The notes under the pieces: model-generated
Database searches by the model: none
Told to the model about the DNA's origin: nothing
The model's input: the letters and a program-made list of their open reading frames with translations, nothing else
Translations under genes and position numbers: made by a program
NCBI RefSeq assembly: GCF_020873875.1
Contig: NZ_JAHWGU010000030.1
Coordinates: 1 to 64,000 of the forward strand
Direction: 5' to 3'
DNA from: Actinoplanes sp. DH11
GTDB lineage: Bacteria; Actinomycetota; Actinomycetes; Mycobacteriales; Micromonosporaceae
Length of the DNA stretch: 64,000 nt
Shown here: in pieces, positions 46,421-54,533 of the stretch
Layout: each line of letters begins with the position of its first letter
How positions within the stretch are numbered: the first letter of the stretch is position 1

Positions 46421-46738
46421 ATGAGAGGAGACCGGCTGGTGGATGCCGAGTCAGAAGAGGGGTTCCGCGAGTTCGCCGGTGCCCGGTTCGCAGCGCTCCG
46501 GACGCTCGCCTATGTGACCTGCGGGGATTGGCAGGCCGCCGAGGACGCGGTGTCCGGGGCGCTGTCCCGGCTGTACCTGCGGTGGGACCGGGTGGCCGCG
46601 CCGGAGGCGTACGCGCGCAAAGCGGTCATCCGTGCCGCTCGAAGGGCTGAGCGTGGAGGAGACCGCCGAGGTGCTCGGGTGTCGCCGGGCACCTCGAAGA
46701 GGCATTCGAGGCCGAGATACGGCCACGCCGCTCGTTGA
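46421..46738 (+). pseudogene. ECF sigma factor (SigE-like) with internal deletion
   Basis: The first 70 residues are sigma-70 region 2 of the actinobacterial SigE type: FREFAGARFAALRTLAYVTCGDWQAAEDAVSGALSRLYLRWDRV. After EAYARKAVIRAA the frame is lost; a different frame then reads PLEGLSVEETAEVLGCR, the sigma region 4 start. The linker and most of region 4 are missing, so it cannot direct transcription. Confidence 0.7.
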
Positions 46739-46797
46739 TGGTTCGGCCCGGTGTGGCAGGCGTGTCAACGAGTGGCGGCCTATTCGTGGCCTGTTGG

Positions 46798-48396
46798 TCA
46801 GCGGGTTCGGAGTCGCTGGTTGACCTGATCCAGGTCGAATTTGTCCGGGGTGAACTGGTCGGGGTGGTCCAGGCCGAGCCATGCCAGCCGTTCCTGGTGT
46901 TCCGGGTGGTTCGGGTCGGTGAGTACCTCGATCAGGTCCTGGTATCCCCAGATGCCGCCGCAGTCGTCGGGTGGGGCCGCGCGCCGTCCGCCGACACAGA
47001 TCGGGTAGGTGGTGGCCGGGTCGGCGGGTGTCGTCTTCTCGACCAGGATGTCGTGCTCCCAGTCGTCGCCGAAGTCGTAGGTGTAGCGGATTTTGTCTTT
47101 GACCGCGGGTGCGACCTGTTCGAGGGTGACCGGGCCGTCCGATCGGTGCCCGAGGTCGCGGTCGGCCCGTCCGAACTGGCCGTACGCGGTGTCGAAGACG
47201 TGCAGGTGTCCGCCGTGCCAGCCGAACGCGGCGAGGATCGTCTGGTGGAGCCGGTTGAGGGTGATGTCGCCGGGTACCAGCAGCCGCCGCCAGATCGGCG
47301 GTCTGGCACCGCGCAGACTGACCTTGACCTGGTAGATCGGTGCCGGGCCGTTGGACTTTTTGCGTTTGGTCGGGAGTTTCGCGGGTGTTGGCCGGCGGGC
47401 CGCGGGCAGGTCGAGGCCGAACGCGGCCGGGCCGCCGGAGTTGCCGATCAGGGCGGCGAACTGCTGGAGCACGTCCATGGCGGTCCGGTCGGCGGTGTGG
47501 CCGGACGCGGTCGCGTCGCGCGGCCGGCGAGCGGGAGGCAGGGTGTCCAGGCGGCTGCGGGTGAGTACGGCGAGTGGGGCGTATCCCGGGCCGTCCCCGT
47601 CGTCGATCAGATTCGGATCGACCGGGGCATCGTCGTTCGGACCGTCCTCCTCGTCGTGGACGGCACGCGCCTCCAAGGCTTGCTCGACATGCCAGCGGAA
47701 TTCCGGCGCGCCCAGCTTCTTCGTACGGATGCTCACCCCGTCCTGCCGGGCGCCCTGATGGATCGCGGCGACCGCGGTCGGTAACTCCTCGGCATCGAGC
47801 AGGTAGATCTGTTCCGCAGCGCCACAGTGCTGGTGATCGACCGTGATCATCAGCGCATGGTCGCGGCCGGCCCGCTGAAAGGCGCCGATCAGCACCGACA
47901 TCATGTCCTGGTCGTCATGCATCCGGGTGAACGGCCCTGCCGTCAGCGGCTGCGCCAGATCGTCGGCCCAGGACGGGCCCGCGACGCTGTTGGCGCGCAT
48001 CCGTGCCGAGGCTGCCCGGGCGGCCTCGGTGACCGGCTTTTCTGCCTCGCCGCCCACCGCACCGATCGCGGTGAGCAGCGTCAGCGCGGCCCGGGTGCCG
48101 CGCGCCTCGATCGCTGGGATGAAAGCACCGGCAAACGCCGCCACCATCTCCTCGCCGCCGGCCCGGCTCATCGCCACGAACAACGCACCGGCCAGTTCCG
48201 CTTCGAGCGGATCATCGACCTCGGCCAACGCGGACGCGTCATCGACCAGGTCGGTCAGCATCTGTTCGGGGTCCGGTCCACCTTCTGCGCAGTCGGGGCA
48301 CCCGCAGGCCTGCTCCGTGCCGGGCACGATGGTGAGATCTGGGCGGCGGGCCCGGCTGGTTCCCCGCTTTGCGGGTCGTCGGCTTCGAGAACTCAT
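46798..48396 (-). CDS. pRiA4b ORF-3-like domain protein
   Basis: This 532-residue protein ends in a plasmid pRiA4b ORF-3-like domain (YQVKVSLRGARPPIWRRLLVPGDITLNRLHQTILAAFGW, HVFDTAYGQFG, IRYTYDFGDDWEHDILVEK, YPICVGGRRAAPPDDCGGIWGY). The N-terminus has a Cys cluster (CGCPDCAEGG) and the central part is helical. The pRiA4b family is widespread, often on mobile DNA, and its function is not established. ATG 48396 was chosen at MSSRSRRPAKRG; 14 residues upstream are weak. Confidence 0.8.
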   Translation of the reverse strand: MSSRSRRPAKRGTSRARRPDLTIVPGTEQACGCPDCAEGGPDPEQMLTDLVDDASALAEVDDPLEAELAGALFVAMSRAGGEEMVAAFAGAFIPAIEARGTRAALTLLTAIGAVGGEAEKPVTEAARAASARMRANSVAGPSWADDLAQPLTAGPFTRMHDDQDMMSVLIGAFQRAGRDHALMITVDHQHCGAAEQIYLLDAEELPTAVAAIHQGARQDGVSIRTKKLGAPEFRWHVEQALEARAVHDEEDGPNDDAPVDPNLIDDGDGPGYAPLAVLTRSRLDTLPPARRPRDATASGHTADRTAMDVLQQFAALIGNSGGPAAFGLDLPAARRPTPAKLPTKRKKSNGPAPIYQVKVSLRGARPPIWRRLLVPGDITLNRLHQTILAAFGWHGGHLHVFDTAYGQFGRADRDLGHRSDGPVTLEQVAPAVKDKIRYTYDFGDDWEHDILVEKTTPADPATTYPICVGGRRAAPPDDCGGIWGYQDLIEVLTDPNHPEHQERLAWLGLDHPDQFTPDKFDLDQVNQRLRTR

Positions 48397-48475
48397 CGCG
48401 CCAGTCTGCCGAACGGCCGGTGCTCGTCGGGTGACCACCCACCGCCGGGCGAATGCCCGCAGGCCCGCCGCGCGG

Positions 48476-48796
48476 CTATTCCGGCGATGACTCGGTGAGT
48501 AGATCGTGACGCCACGCGGCGAAGCGGGTCAGCATCTCGTCGAGGTCCCGGTCGGCGATGCCGTACTGGGCGAAATCCGCCGGGTCCAGCAGGCTGGCCT
48601 GTCCGAGGGCTGCGGCGAAGATGCGCCGGTCGAAGCCGGAATCGGCCCGCTCCGCAAGACGAAGGAGATCTTCACCGGCGCGAAGGTGTCGTAACGCCGA
48701 GCCGCCTGGACCGCGTACCCACCGGCAAGAGCGAAACCGTACCGTCCGGCGGCCTCAAGCCCGAGCCCGAGCGAGCCGTTCGTGAAACGGATCCAC
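48476..48796 (-). pseudogene. AbiEii-like nucleotidyltransferase toxin, decayed
   Basis: A GTG at 48796 directly after the stop of the upstream gene opens VDPFHERLAR, typical of this toxin. A frame change is needed to read LGLEAAGRYGFALAGGYAVQAARRYD (N-terminal NTase helix-turn). Another change gives LLRLAERADSGFDRRIFAAALGQ...DFAQYGIADRDLDEMLTRFAAWRHDLL, the C-terminus. The catalytic core with its acidic residues is deleted. About 107 codons remain of an expected 200 or more, so no active toxin can be made. Confidence 0.7.
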
Positions 48797-49174
48797 CTAC
48801 GCGGCAACCGGACGGGCGGCGGCGAGCTCCGGAAAACGCTCTTCCCAGCGCCGCCGCAGCTGCGGCGGCAACCACAGGGAGGGCCACAGTTGGAGAAGCA
48901 GGCCACCGTCGAGCCAGGCGCACAGATCCTCGACGCTGCCCGCCTCGCTGAGCACCACCTTGTACATGCCGACCAGGCGAGCGGGTCTGCTCAGGTCATA
49001 TTCTGCGCGGCCTGACCAGTCGAGATGACGTGGCAGAGAAACCACGCCACAGGTCGGCCCCTTCAACGCGGCGAGCGAGTCAGCCACGACATACGGCTTT
49101 CGCTCGCCGTAGGGGAGGTAACCCACCGGCGGTCGGGCCATATCCGAATCCATGTGCTCAGAAAGCTCGCCCAC
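48797..49174 (-). CDS. Upstream partner of an AbiE-like pair (possible antitoxin)
   Basis: This protein of up to 125 residues reads MARPPVGYLPYGERKPYVVADSLAALKGPTCGVVSLPRHLDWSG and DLSRPARLVGMYKVVLSEAGSVEDLCAWLDGGLLLQLWPSLWLPPQLRRRWEERFP. From memory, actinobacterial genomes carry similar small genes directly before AbiEii-type nucleotidyltransferase genes, so it is probably the antitoxin-side partner. Here its stop abuts the start of a decayed toxin gene (TAGGTG). The true start may be one of the internal ATGs (MDSDMARPP). It appears intact although its partner is dead. Confidence 0.65.
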   Translation of the reverse strand: MGELSEHMDSDMARPPVGYLPYGERKPYVVADSLAALKGPTCGVVSLPRHLDWSGRAEYDLSRPARLVGMYKVVLSEAGSVEDLCAWLDGGLLLQLWPSLWLPPQLRRRWEERFPELAAARPVAA

Positions 49175-49178
49175 GGCT

Positions 49179-50087
49179 TCAGGGTACTTGCCCTCTACCG
49201 CGGTGCTGAGTCACCGCCGGTCGTCGCGATGCGCTGTCGCGGCGGCCGGGCCGGTGCGCCGGGTGGCCGGACTCCGGGTGGCCGTCGTCCGGGCGGATCT
49301 CCTGACGTAGCCGGCGCAGTGACCGGGCGATCACCCGCGACACCTGCATCTGCGACATCCCGACCCGGCTGCCGATCTCGGCCTGACTCTGGTTGCCGTA
49401 GAACCGCAGGATCAGGATCGTCCGCTCCTGGTGGTCGAGAACGGTCATCGCCCGCTGCAGGGCGGCCCGTGCCTCGACCAGGTCGTACCCGTGGTCGGCG
49501 CCGCCCAGGGTGTCACCCAGCAGGCGCCGGCCGCCGTGCCCGATCGGTGTGGACAGCAGCAGCGCGGTGTGGACGCGGGCGCCCTCGAAACCTTCGCGCA
49601 CCTGTTCCTCGGCGACGCCCAGGTGCCCGGCGATCTCGGCCGCGGACGGCGGCCGGCCGAGCTGCTGGGTCAACTCCCGGGTGGCCGCGGTGACCAGGAA
49701 ATACCGGTCCTGGAGCCGGCGTGGCACCCGGACGGCCCAGGTCGTGTCGCGGAAGTAGCGTTTCAGCTCGCCGATGACGGTCGGGATCGCGTACCCGGCG
49801 AAGTCGATGCCCCGCTCCGGGTCGAACCTGTCCACCGCCTTGATCAAACCCACGGTGGCGGCCTGCACGAGGTCGTCGTCGGGTTCGCCGCGACGGCGGT
49901 ACCGGGAGGCGAGCCGGCCGGCCATCGGCAGCCACGCCTCGATGGCCCGGGCGCGCAGTGCCGGCCGCGCGGGGTGCCCGTGGGGGAGCGCGGCCATCGC
50001 GGCCAGGATGTCGTCCGGTGCGGAGGCCGGCGAGGAGGCTGGCGGGTCGGCGACCGTGAGCGTTGATGCGCCAGCAGCACCGGGCAC
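49179..50087 (-). CDS. SigB/SigF/SigG-family RNA polymerase sigma factor
   Basis: This 302-residue group 3 sigma factor directs general-stress-type transcription. Region 2 is visible as RYRRRGEPDDDLVQAATVGLIKAVDRFDPERGIDFAGYAIPTVIGELKRYFRDTTWAVRVPRR. Region 3 is ELTQQLGRPPSAAEIAGHLGV and region 4 is LDHQERTILILRFYGNQSQAEIGSRVGMSQMQVSRVIARSLRRLR. The GTG at 50087 has a strong GGGAGGAATC upstream; the frame is open 14 codons further. A matching GTTTAC-N15-GGGTAG promoter lies just upstream of the divergent desaturase. No anti-sigma gene is adjacent, which is unusual. Confidence 0.88.
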   Translation of the reverse strand: MPGAAGASTLTVADPPASSPASAPDDILAAMAALPHGHPARPALRARAIEAWLPMAGRLASRYRRRGEPDDDLVQAATVGLIKAVDRFDPERGIDFAGYAIPTVIGELKRYFRDTTWAVRVPRRLQDRYFLVTAATRELTQQLGRPPSAAEIAGHLGVAEEQVREGFEGARVHTALLLSTPIGHGGRRLLGDTLGGADHGYDLVEARAALQRAMTVLDHQERTILILRFYGNQSQAEIGSRVGMSQMQVSRVIARSLRRLRQEIRPDDGHPESGHPAHRPGRRDSASRRPAVTQHRGRGQVP

Positions 50088-50222
50088 GATTCCTCCCAGG
50101 GGGAGTCTCGATGCCGGGGTCCAGGGCAACGGGCCCGTCGCGGGCTCGCCGGGTCATTCTGAAGCCGGCGCCCGGCGCGCGGGAGATCAACCACGAACGA
50201 TGCGCCGGCGGGCCCGCGAATT

Positions 50223-50249
50223 GTTTACCCGCCCCGACCGGCCGGGTAG
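50223..50249 (+). promoter_or_regulatory. SigB/SigF-type promoter of the desaturase gene
   Basis: GTTTAC (50223-50228) and GGGTAG (50244-50249), spaced by 15 bp, match the group 3 sigma promoter pattern GTTT-N14-16-GGGTAT. It points toward the desaturase ATG at 50393 and lies beside the gene for such a sigma factor. Confidence 0.65.
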
Positions 50250-50392
50250 CCTTCGGATATCGGAGTCGCCGCCCGACGGTGACCCCGACGACGACACGGC
50301 GGCCGTCCAGACTCCGCGGCCTCGTCCTCGAGCCCCCTTCCGCCCGCCCGGCCCCCTCGTGCGCGGCAAGCAATCCCCCTAGGAGTCGCGCC

Positions 50393-51433
50393 ATGAGCGC
50401 ATCTGTCACCCGGCGGCAACGAGCGGCCGGCAGTGATTTCGCCGCACTGAACCGCCAGATCATCGACGCCGGGCTGCTCGAGCGGCGGCCCGCCTACTAC
50501 GCCGTGCGGATGAGCGTCGTGACCGCCCTGTTCGCCGGTGGCTGGGCGGTGTTCTTCCTGGTCGGCTCGTCCTGGTGGACCCTCGCGGTGGCCGTGCTGC
50601 TCGGGGTGATCTTCTCCCAGGCGGCCCTGCTGGCCCACGACATCGCGCACCGGCAGGTCTTCCGGACCAAGAGACCCAGTTCCGTGGCGGGCCGGATCGC
50701 GGCGAACGTCGTGGTCGGCATGAGTTACGGCTGGTGGATGGAGAAGCACACCCGCCACCACAACAACCCCAACCACGACGATCTGGACCCCGATGTACGG
50801 CCGGAGGTGCTGATCTGGGCCACCGAGTCGGCGTGGGGCCGTCGCGGGATCAAGGGTTTCATCAGCCGTCACCAGGCCGGGCTGTTCTTCCCCCTGCTCA
50901 CTCTGCTCAGCATCGACCTGCGCATCTCCAGCATCAAGGCGCTGTGGCGTCCGGGTGTCAAGCACCGCGGGCTGGAGGCGGGGCTGATGGCCCTGCACTT
51001 CGTCGTCTACGCGGCAGCGCTGCTCGTGGTGCTGTCGCCGGTGCGGGCCCTCGTGTTCTTCCTCGTGCACCAGGCGGTCTTCGGGGTGTACCTCGGCATG
51101 ACGTTCGCGCCGAACCACAAGGGCATGCCGCACCCCGCCGGCGACGAGGACTACCTGCGCAAACAGGTGGTGACCTCCCGCAACGTCACCGGGGGACCGA
51201 TCGTCGACATGGCGCTGGGCGGGCTGAACTACCAGATCGAGCACCACCTGTTCCCGGCGATGCCCACGCCGAACCTGCGGCGGGCGCAACCGATCGTCCG
51301 GGCGTACTGCGAGCGGGCCGGCGTTCCCTACGCGGAGACGAGCCTGATCGAGTCGTACCGGCAGGCGCTGCGCCACCTGCACGAGGTCGGCGCGCCGCTG
51401 CGCGCGGAGCGGGGTCTCGTTCGGGGGACATGA
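50393..51433 (+). CDS. Membrane fatty-acid desaturase
   Basis: This 346-residue di-iron enzyme introduces a double bond into acyl chains. The three histidine boxes are HDIAH (near 84), HTRHHNNPNHDD (near 120) and QIEHHLFPAM (near 284), the last being of the front-end/linoleoyl-CoA desaturase type with Q at the start. Hydrophobic helices flank them (VVTALFAGGWAVFFLVGSSWW, LALLAH). ATG 50393 has AGGAG 8 bp upstream. A stress-sigma-type promoter lies 144 bp upstream, so it may adjust membrane fluidity under stress. No cytochrome b5 domain is present. Confidence 0.88.
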   Translation: MSASVTRRQRAAGSDFAALNRQIIDAGLLERRPAYYAVRMSVVTALFAGGWAVFFLVGSSWWTLAVAVLLGVIFSQAALLAHDIAHRQVFRTKRPSSVAGRIAANVVVGMSYGWWMEKHTRHHNNPNHDDLDPDVRPEVLIWATESAWGRRGIKGFISRHQAGLFFPLLTLLSIDLRISSIKALWRPGVKHRGLEAGLMALHFVVYAAALLVVLSPVRALVFFLVHQAVFGVYLGMTFAPNHKGMPHPAGDEDYLRKQVVTSRNVTGGPIVDMALGGLNYQIEHHLFPAMPTPNLRRAQPIVRAYCERAGVPYAETSLIESYRQALRHLHEVGAPLRAERGLVRGT

Positions 51434-51491
51434 TGGCCCCGGGGGGCCGGAGCGCCATAGCGTGGTGTGCTCGGCTCGATGACATCGAGCG

Positions 51492-51513
51492 TGTCGCTCC
51501 AGACCCCGGCGGC
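51492..51513 (+). repeat. 22-bp upstream repeat, copy 1
   Basis: This 22-mer beginning TGTCGCTCCAGAC and ending CCGGCGGC recurs at 55789-55810 with a single C/T difference. Here it lies 29 bp before an ATG (51542); the other copy lies 38 bp before the ATG of a 57-residue gene (55848). A shared regulator or a common leader element is possible. Confidence 0.55.
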
Positions 51514-51541
51514 GCAGATTTCTTGCGGCCCCGGAGCCCTC

Positions 51542-52108
51542 ATGCGCGACCTGTCACAAGTATCGGCCCGGCCGGACCCGGCCGCCGATCTCGGCCACGC
51601 CGACGACTCCACTCTCGCCCGGTTGATATCCCGTGGCAGCGCGGCCGCGTTCGCCGTGCTCGTCGACCGCACCTTGCCGGCGGCCCGCGCCGAGCTGATC
51701 GCCGCCGCGCAGGCTCCGGTCCCGGCCGGCAAGCTGATCGCCGCCGCGCGACCCCCGGTCCCGGCCGGCGAGGTGCTCGCGGCCAGTTACCTCGAGGTGT
51801 GGTACCTCGCGGGCTGCCACCACGACGCCGGGGCCGACGTCCGGAGCTGGATCGTCGGTATCGTGCGGCGGCGCCTGGCCGAGCTCGCCCGCGGGACGCC
51901 CGCCGACGGCCTCCGGCCCGGCCCGCGACCCAGCTATGCGGAACTGGAGGTGGCCGGCCCTGCTGCGCCGGGCGGTCGGTCACTTCCGGCACTTCCGGCG
52001 GAGCTGAAAGGCCACGCCTGCTCGCGGCGGGGCTGGAAGGCCGCGCCTGCTCGCGGCGGGGCTGGAAGGCCGCGCCTGCTCGCGGCGGGGCTGGAAGGCC
52101 GCCGGTGA
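51542..52108 (+). CDS. Sigma-region-2-like protein rich in internal repeats
   Basis: This protein of up to 188 residues begins like a sigma-70 region 2 (LGHADDSTLARLISRGSAAAFAVLVDRTL, then EVLAASYLEVWYLAGCHHDAGADVRSWIVGIVRRRLAELAR), the pattern of ECF factors. The core is interrupted by a 39-bp tandem duplication (51692-51769), giving AELIAAAQAPVPAG and KLIAAARPPVPAG. No region 4 follows; the tail runs into three 29-bp repeats. It may be a decaying sigma gene or an unusual regulator. ATG 51542 was preferred over 51467 because the conserved part starts there. Confidence 0.45.
   Translation: MRDLSQVSARPDPAADLGHADDSTLARLISRGSAAAFAVLVDRTLPAARAELIAAAQAPVPAGKLIAAARPPVPAGEVLAASYLEVWYLAGCHHDAGADVRSWIVGIVRRRLAELARGTPADGLRPGPRPSYAELEVAGPAAPGGRSLPALPAELKGHACSRRGWKAAPARGGAGRPRLLAAGLEGRR
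51692..51769. repeat. 39-bp tandem duplication inside a gene
   Basis: Two 39-bp units at 51692-51730 and 51731-51769 share AGCTGATCGCCGCCGCGC and CCGGTCCCGGCCGGC, with three differing bases between. Being 39 bp, the duplication keeps the frame and adds 13 residues. Confidence 0.8.
52017..52102. repeat. Three 29-bp tandem repeats
   Basis: The unit starting CCTGCTCGCGGCGGGGCTGG repeats at 52017, 52046 and 52075. A length of 29 is not a multiple of three, so each copy is read in a different frame, which argues against a selected protein repeat. It lies at the convergent junction with the GAF-ANTAR gene. Confidence 0.85.
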
Positions 52109-52118
52109 GGCGCGGCGC

Positions 52119-52844
52119 TCAGTTGGCGGACAGGTCCGGCAGGTCGGGCAGGCGGGTGACGATCGTGGCCGCCACGTCGCTGAGCCGCCGGTTGTTCTTG
52201 CGGGCGAAGTCGCGGATCAGGGTGAACGCCGCGTCCGGGCTCAGCCCGTGTGCCTGCGCGACGACGCCTTTCGCCTGCTCGATGACGATGCGGCTGTTCA
52301 GCGCGCCCTGCAGTTGCCCGGTGAGCACCTCGCCGCGCCGGATGGCGCGTTCCTGCAGGAGGCCGATCACGGCGACGTCCGCCAGCGACTGCACGATCGA
52401 GGTGTCCGTGCCGCTCAGCTCGGTGGCGCTGCCGAACACGCCCATCGCCCCGATCACCTCCTTGCGCAGGCGCAGCGGGAAGGCGTGCACCGACGCGAAG
52501 CCGGCCTGCGTGGCGCGGGGTGCGAACTGGGGCCACGTGTCCGCCGCCGCGGCCAGGTTCACATTGGTGACCGGCCGGGCGGTGCGGAAGGCGTCCAGGC
52601 ACGGCCCGTCGTCGTGCTGCAGCTGGAACAGATCCAGGATCCGGGCGCTCTCGTCGGACGCGGCCATGAAGGTCAGCCGGCCACGGTGATCGGCGAGCAT
52701 CAGCCCGACCTCACCGGTGTCGAACAGCCCGGCCACGTGCTGGGTGAGCATCTGGAGGAACTCGACCACGTCGAACTCGTCCACGAGCGTGTCGGCGACC
52801 TCGACGAACAATGTCGCGAGCCGCTCGGCGGAAACGGTGGTCAC
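52119..52844 (-). CDS. GAF-ANTAR domain protein
   Basis: This 241-residue protein has a GAF domain (residues 22-165: LMLADHRGRLTFMAASDESARILDLFQLQHDDGPCLDAFRTARPV, VHAFPLRLRKEVIGAMGVFG). The ANTAR domain at 170-230 reads LNSRIVIEQAKGVVAQAHGLSPDAAFTLIRDFARKNNRRLSDVAATIV. ANTAR domains bind paired RNA hairpins and prevent termination, so it likely regulates gene expression in response to a ligand or redox state. Its 42-bp distance from 52886 suggests one transcript. Confidence 0.88.
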   Translation of the reverse strand: MTTVSAERLATLFVEVADTLVDEFDVVEFLQMLTQHVAGLFDTGEVGLMLADHRGRLTFMAASDESARILDLFQLQHDDGPCLDAFRTARPVTNVNLAAAADTWPQFAPRATQAGFASVHAFPLRLRKEVIGAMGVFGSATELSGTDTSIVQSLADVAVIGLLQERAIRRGEVLTGQLQGALNSRIVIEQAKGVVAQAHGLSPDAAFTLIRDFARKNNRRLSDVAATIVTRLPDLPDLSAN

Positions 52845-52885
52845 AGCGGTTTACCGCCCCTCTGACGAAGACCTGCCGATGGCGG

Positions 52886-53620
52886 TCACGGCCGGCCGGA
52901 CCCGAACGAAATTCTACGCGCCACCACGTCGCGCGCCACATTTCCCAGGGGCCTGCCCTCGGCGTACGCATGCGCCCTCAGCTGCGCCAACGCGTCGGTC
53001 AGCGATATACCCAATTGCACTGCCACCATCCCCTGTGCCTGGAACAACTCGGCCCGCTGACCCAACACCTCGTCCAGCCCGTCGGCCACCTCACCCGGCG
53101 TGGCGTCCGCCTGACCGTCGAGCAGCGTCGTGACCGCCACGTCGGCGAACGTCAGCGCGTCGCGGAACTCGCCGGCCGACAGGGAGCCCCGCTCGATCCG
53201 GAAGACGTCGAGGGCGCCCAGGCGAGCGGCGCCGATCTGCAGCGGGAACGCGAACACCGCCCGCATGCCGTACTCGTGCAGCGCCGGCGTGTAGACCGGC
53301 CAGCGGCCCACCGCGCCGTCGGTGAGGTCGGGCACCAGCACCGGCGAACCCGTGGCGAACGCATCCAGGCAGGGACCCTCGCCGAGCTCGAACTGAAGCT
53401 CCTCGATCGGTTCGCAGGCCGGCTCGGACACCGCGGCCACGCCGCGCATGCCGTCCTCGGCTATCACACTGACCCCGACACCGGAGGCGGACAGGGCGCG
53501 TTCCGCGGCCTTGCACAGGCGGCGCAGCAGTCCGGGGACGCCGCCGCCGTCGCCGTGCCGGGCCGGTTCCTCCGCGACCAGGCGGGTCACCTGAAGGAGA
53601 CGCTCATCCATGACGCTCAT
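52886..53620 (-). CDS. GAF-ANTAR domain protein
   Basis: This 244-residue paralogue of the 52119 protein has a GAF domain (VSVIAEDGMRGVAAVSEPACEPIEELQFELGEGPCLDAFATGSPVLVPDL, VFAFPLQIGAARLGALDVFR). Its ANTAR domain reads LGQRAELFQAQGMVAVQLGISLTDALAQLRAHAYAEGRPLGNVARDVV. It is the first gene of the probable pair. The final residues differ from those of its neighbour, so the two may recognise different RNAs. Confidence 0.87.
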   Translation of the reverse strand: MSVMDERLLQVTRLVAEEPARHGDGGGVPGLLRRLCKAAERALSASGVGVSVIAEDGMRGVAAVSEPACEPIEELQFELGEGPCLDAFATGSPVLVPDLTDGAVGRWPVYTPALHEYGMRAVFAFPLQIGAARLGALDVFRIERGSLSAGEFRDALTFADVAVTTLLDGQADATPGEVADGLDEVLGQRAELFQAQGMVAVQLGISLTDALAQLRAHAYAEGRPLGNVARDVVARRISFGSGRP

Positions 53621-53938
53621 CGGGCGGCCGGTCGCACGGCGCCGGCTGTCATCGGGCGGGCTTGGCTGTTCACCGGCTGCACCTCCCCCTGACTCGGGTA
53701 ACCGCCGAGGGCCAGGGCAGCAGCATGTCCGATGGTTCGACTTGTAGTAGTGACACTACGCCACAGCGGCGACCGGTGTCCCGGCCGCCGGCACCCGAAA
53801 CCCGGCGGTGACCTCAGTAGATCCCGCTGGGGCGGGCCGGTCCGGCCCTCGGGCGCATCATGCTACGGTCAACGTGTTGTAACGGTGATTCCGTAGATGT
53901 TGCCGCGACGGCATGCCCGCCGCGACTCGCATGCGAAG

Positions 53939-54244
53939 TCAGGCTGGAGCGGCCTGCGGCTGAGGCTCCAGCTCCCGCCAGCCACTGCCCGAGCCGCGCC
54001 ACGCATCGGCAACGATCAGTGCGGACCCGCGCCCCGGGCACTCCTGCACGCGATAGCGCCCCGACGTCCCGCCGATCTGGACCAGGACGTCCCATTGGGA
54101 GCCGTCGCTGCGAATGTAGACATCGCGCCGGAATCGCGCCGTGTTGCTGCCGTTCCACCAGTGCTGCTGAACCATCACGCGGCAACCGTACAGGCGGACA
54201 GCGCCCGGATCGCCTTCCGAGGGCGGTAATACCCGAACAAACAT
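53939..54244 (-). CDS. Small hypothetical protein
   Basis: This 101-residue protein reads MFVRVLPPSEGDPGAVRLYGCRVMVQQHWWNGSNTARFRRDVYIRSDGSQWDVLVQIGG, a strand-rich sequence with normal composition. The upstream in-frame extension is Arg/Pro-rich and rejected. I do not recognise the family. It is divergent from the peptide gene at 54258, with only 13 bp between the start codons, so their promoters overlap and one of the transcripts must start inside the other gene. Confidence 0.55.
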   Translation of the reverse strand: MFVRVLPPSEGDPGAVRLYGCRVMVQQHWWNGSNTARFRRDVYIRSDGSQWDVLVQIGGTSGRYRVQECPGRGSALIVADAWRGSGSGWRELEPQPQAAPA

Positions 54245-54257
54245 TGAAGGATCTTGA

Positions 54258-54440
54258 ATGACGCCTAACCACGACCACGCCACCCTGTTCCTGGCGCCGC
54301 CCGCGCGGCCCGGGGTCCAGCAGGAGCGTCCGGAGGCACCCGTCGACGGCAGCGCCGCGGCGATGCGCCGGCTGCGCCACCCGTTCGCGGTCCCGGCGGA
54401 ACCGGCGCCCGCCGCGGCCCGGGCCGTCCACATCGCCTGA
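54258..54440 (+). CDS. Small peptide, paralogue of the 54534 peptide
   Basis: Sixty residues: MTPNHDHATLFLAPPARPG..., with LRHPFAVPAEPAPAAARAV near the C-terminus. It shares the pattern LF.AP...(H/N)PFAV.P with the 55-residue peptide at 54534. GAAGGA lies 6 bp before the ATG. Pairs of small proteins with a conserved PFA-type motif can be precursors of modified peptides, but no modifying enzyme is adjacent. Function unknown. Confidence 0.5.
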   Translation: MTPNHDHATLFLAPPARPGVQQERPEAPVDGSAAAMRRLRHPFAVPAEPAPAAARAVHIA

Positions 54441-54464
54441 GCCACCAACACTGCCCGAGCGGTG

Positions 54465-54491
54465 GTGCATGGCCGGCGATCGTCCGGGTAA
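54465..54491 (+). promoter_or_regulatory. Possible SigB/SigF-type promoter
   Basis: GTGCAT (54465-54470) and GGGTAA (54486-54491) are spaced by 15 bp, the same spacing as at 50223-50249. The -35 is a weak match. It would drive the 55-residue peptide gene and perhaps the YihY gene behind it. Confidence 0.4.
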
Positions 54492-54533
54492 TGCTGTGCC
54501 GCACCGACGTCCACCAAGGAACGGAACTCACGT

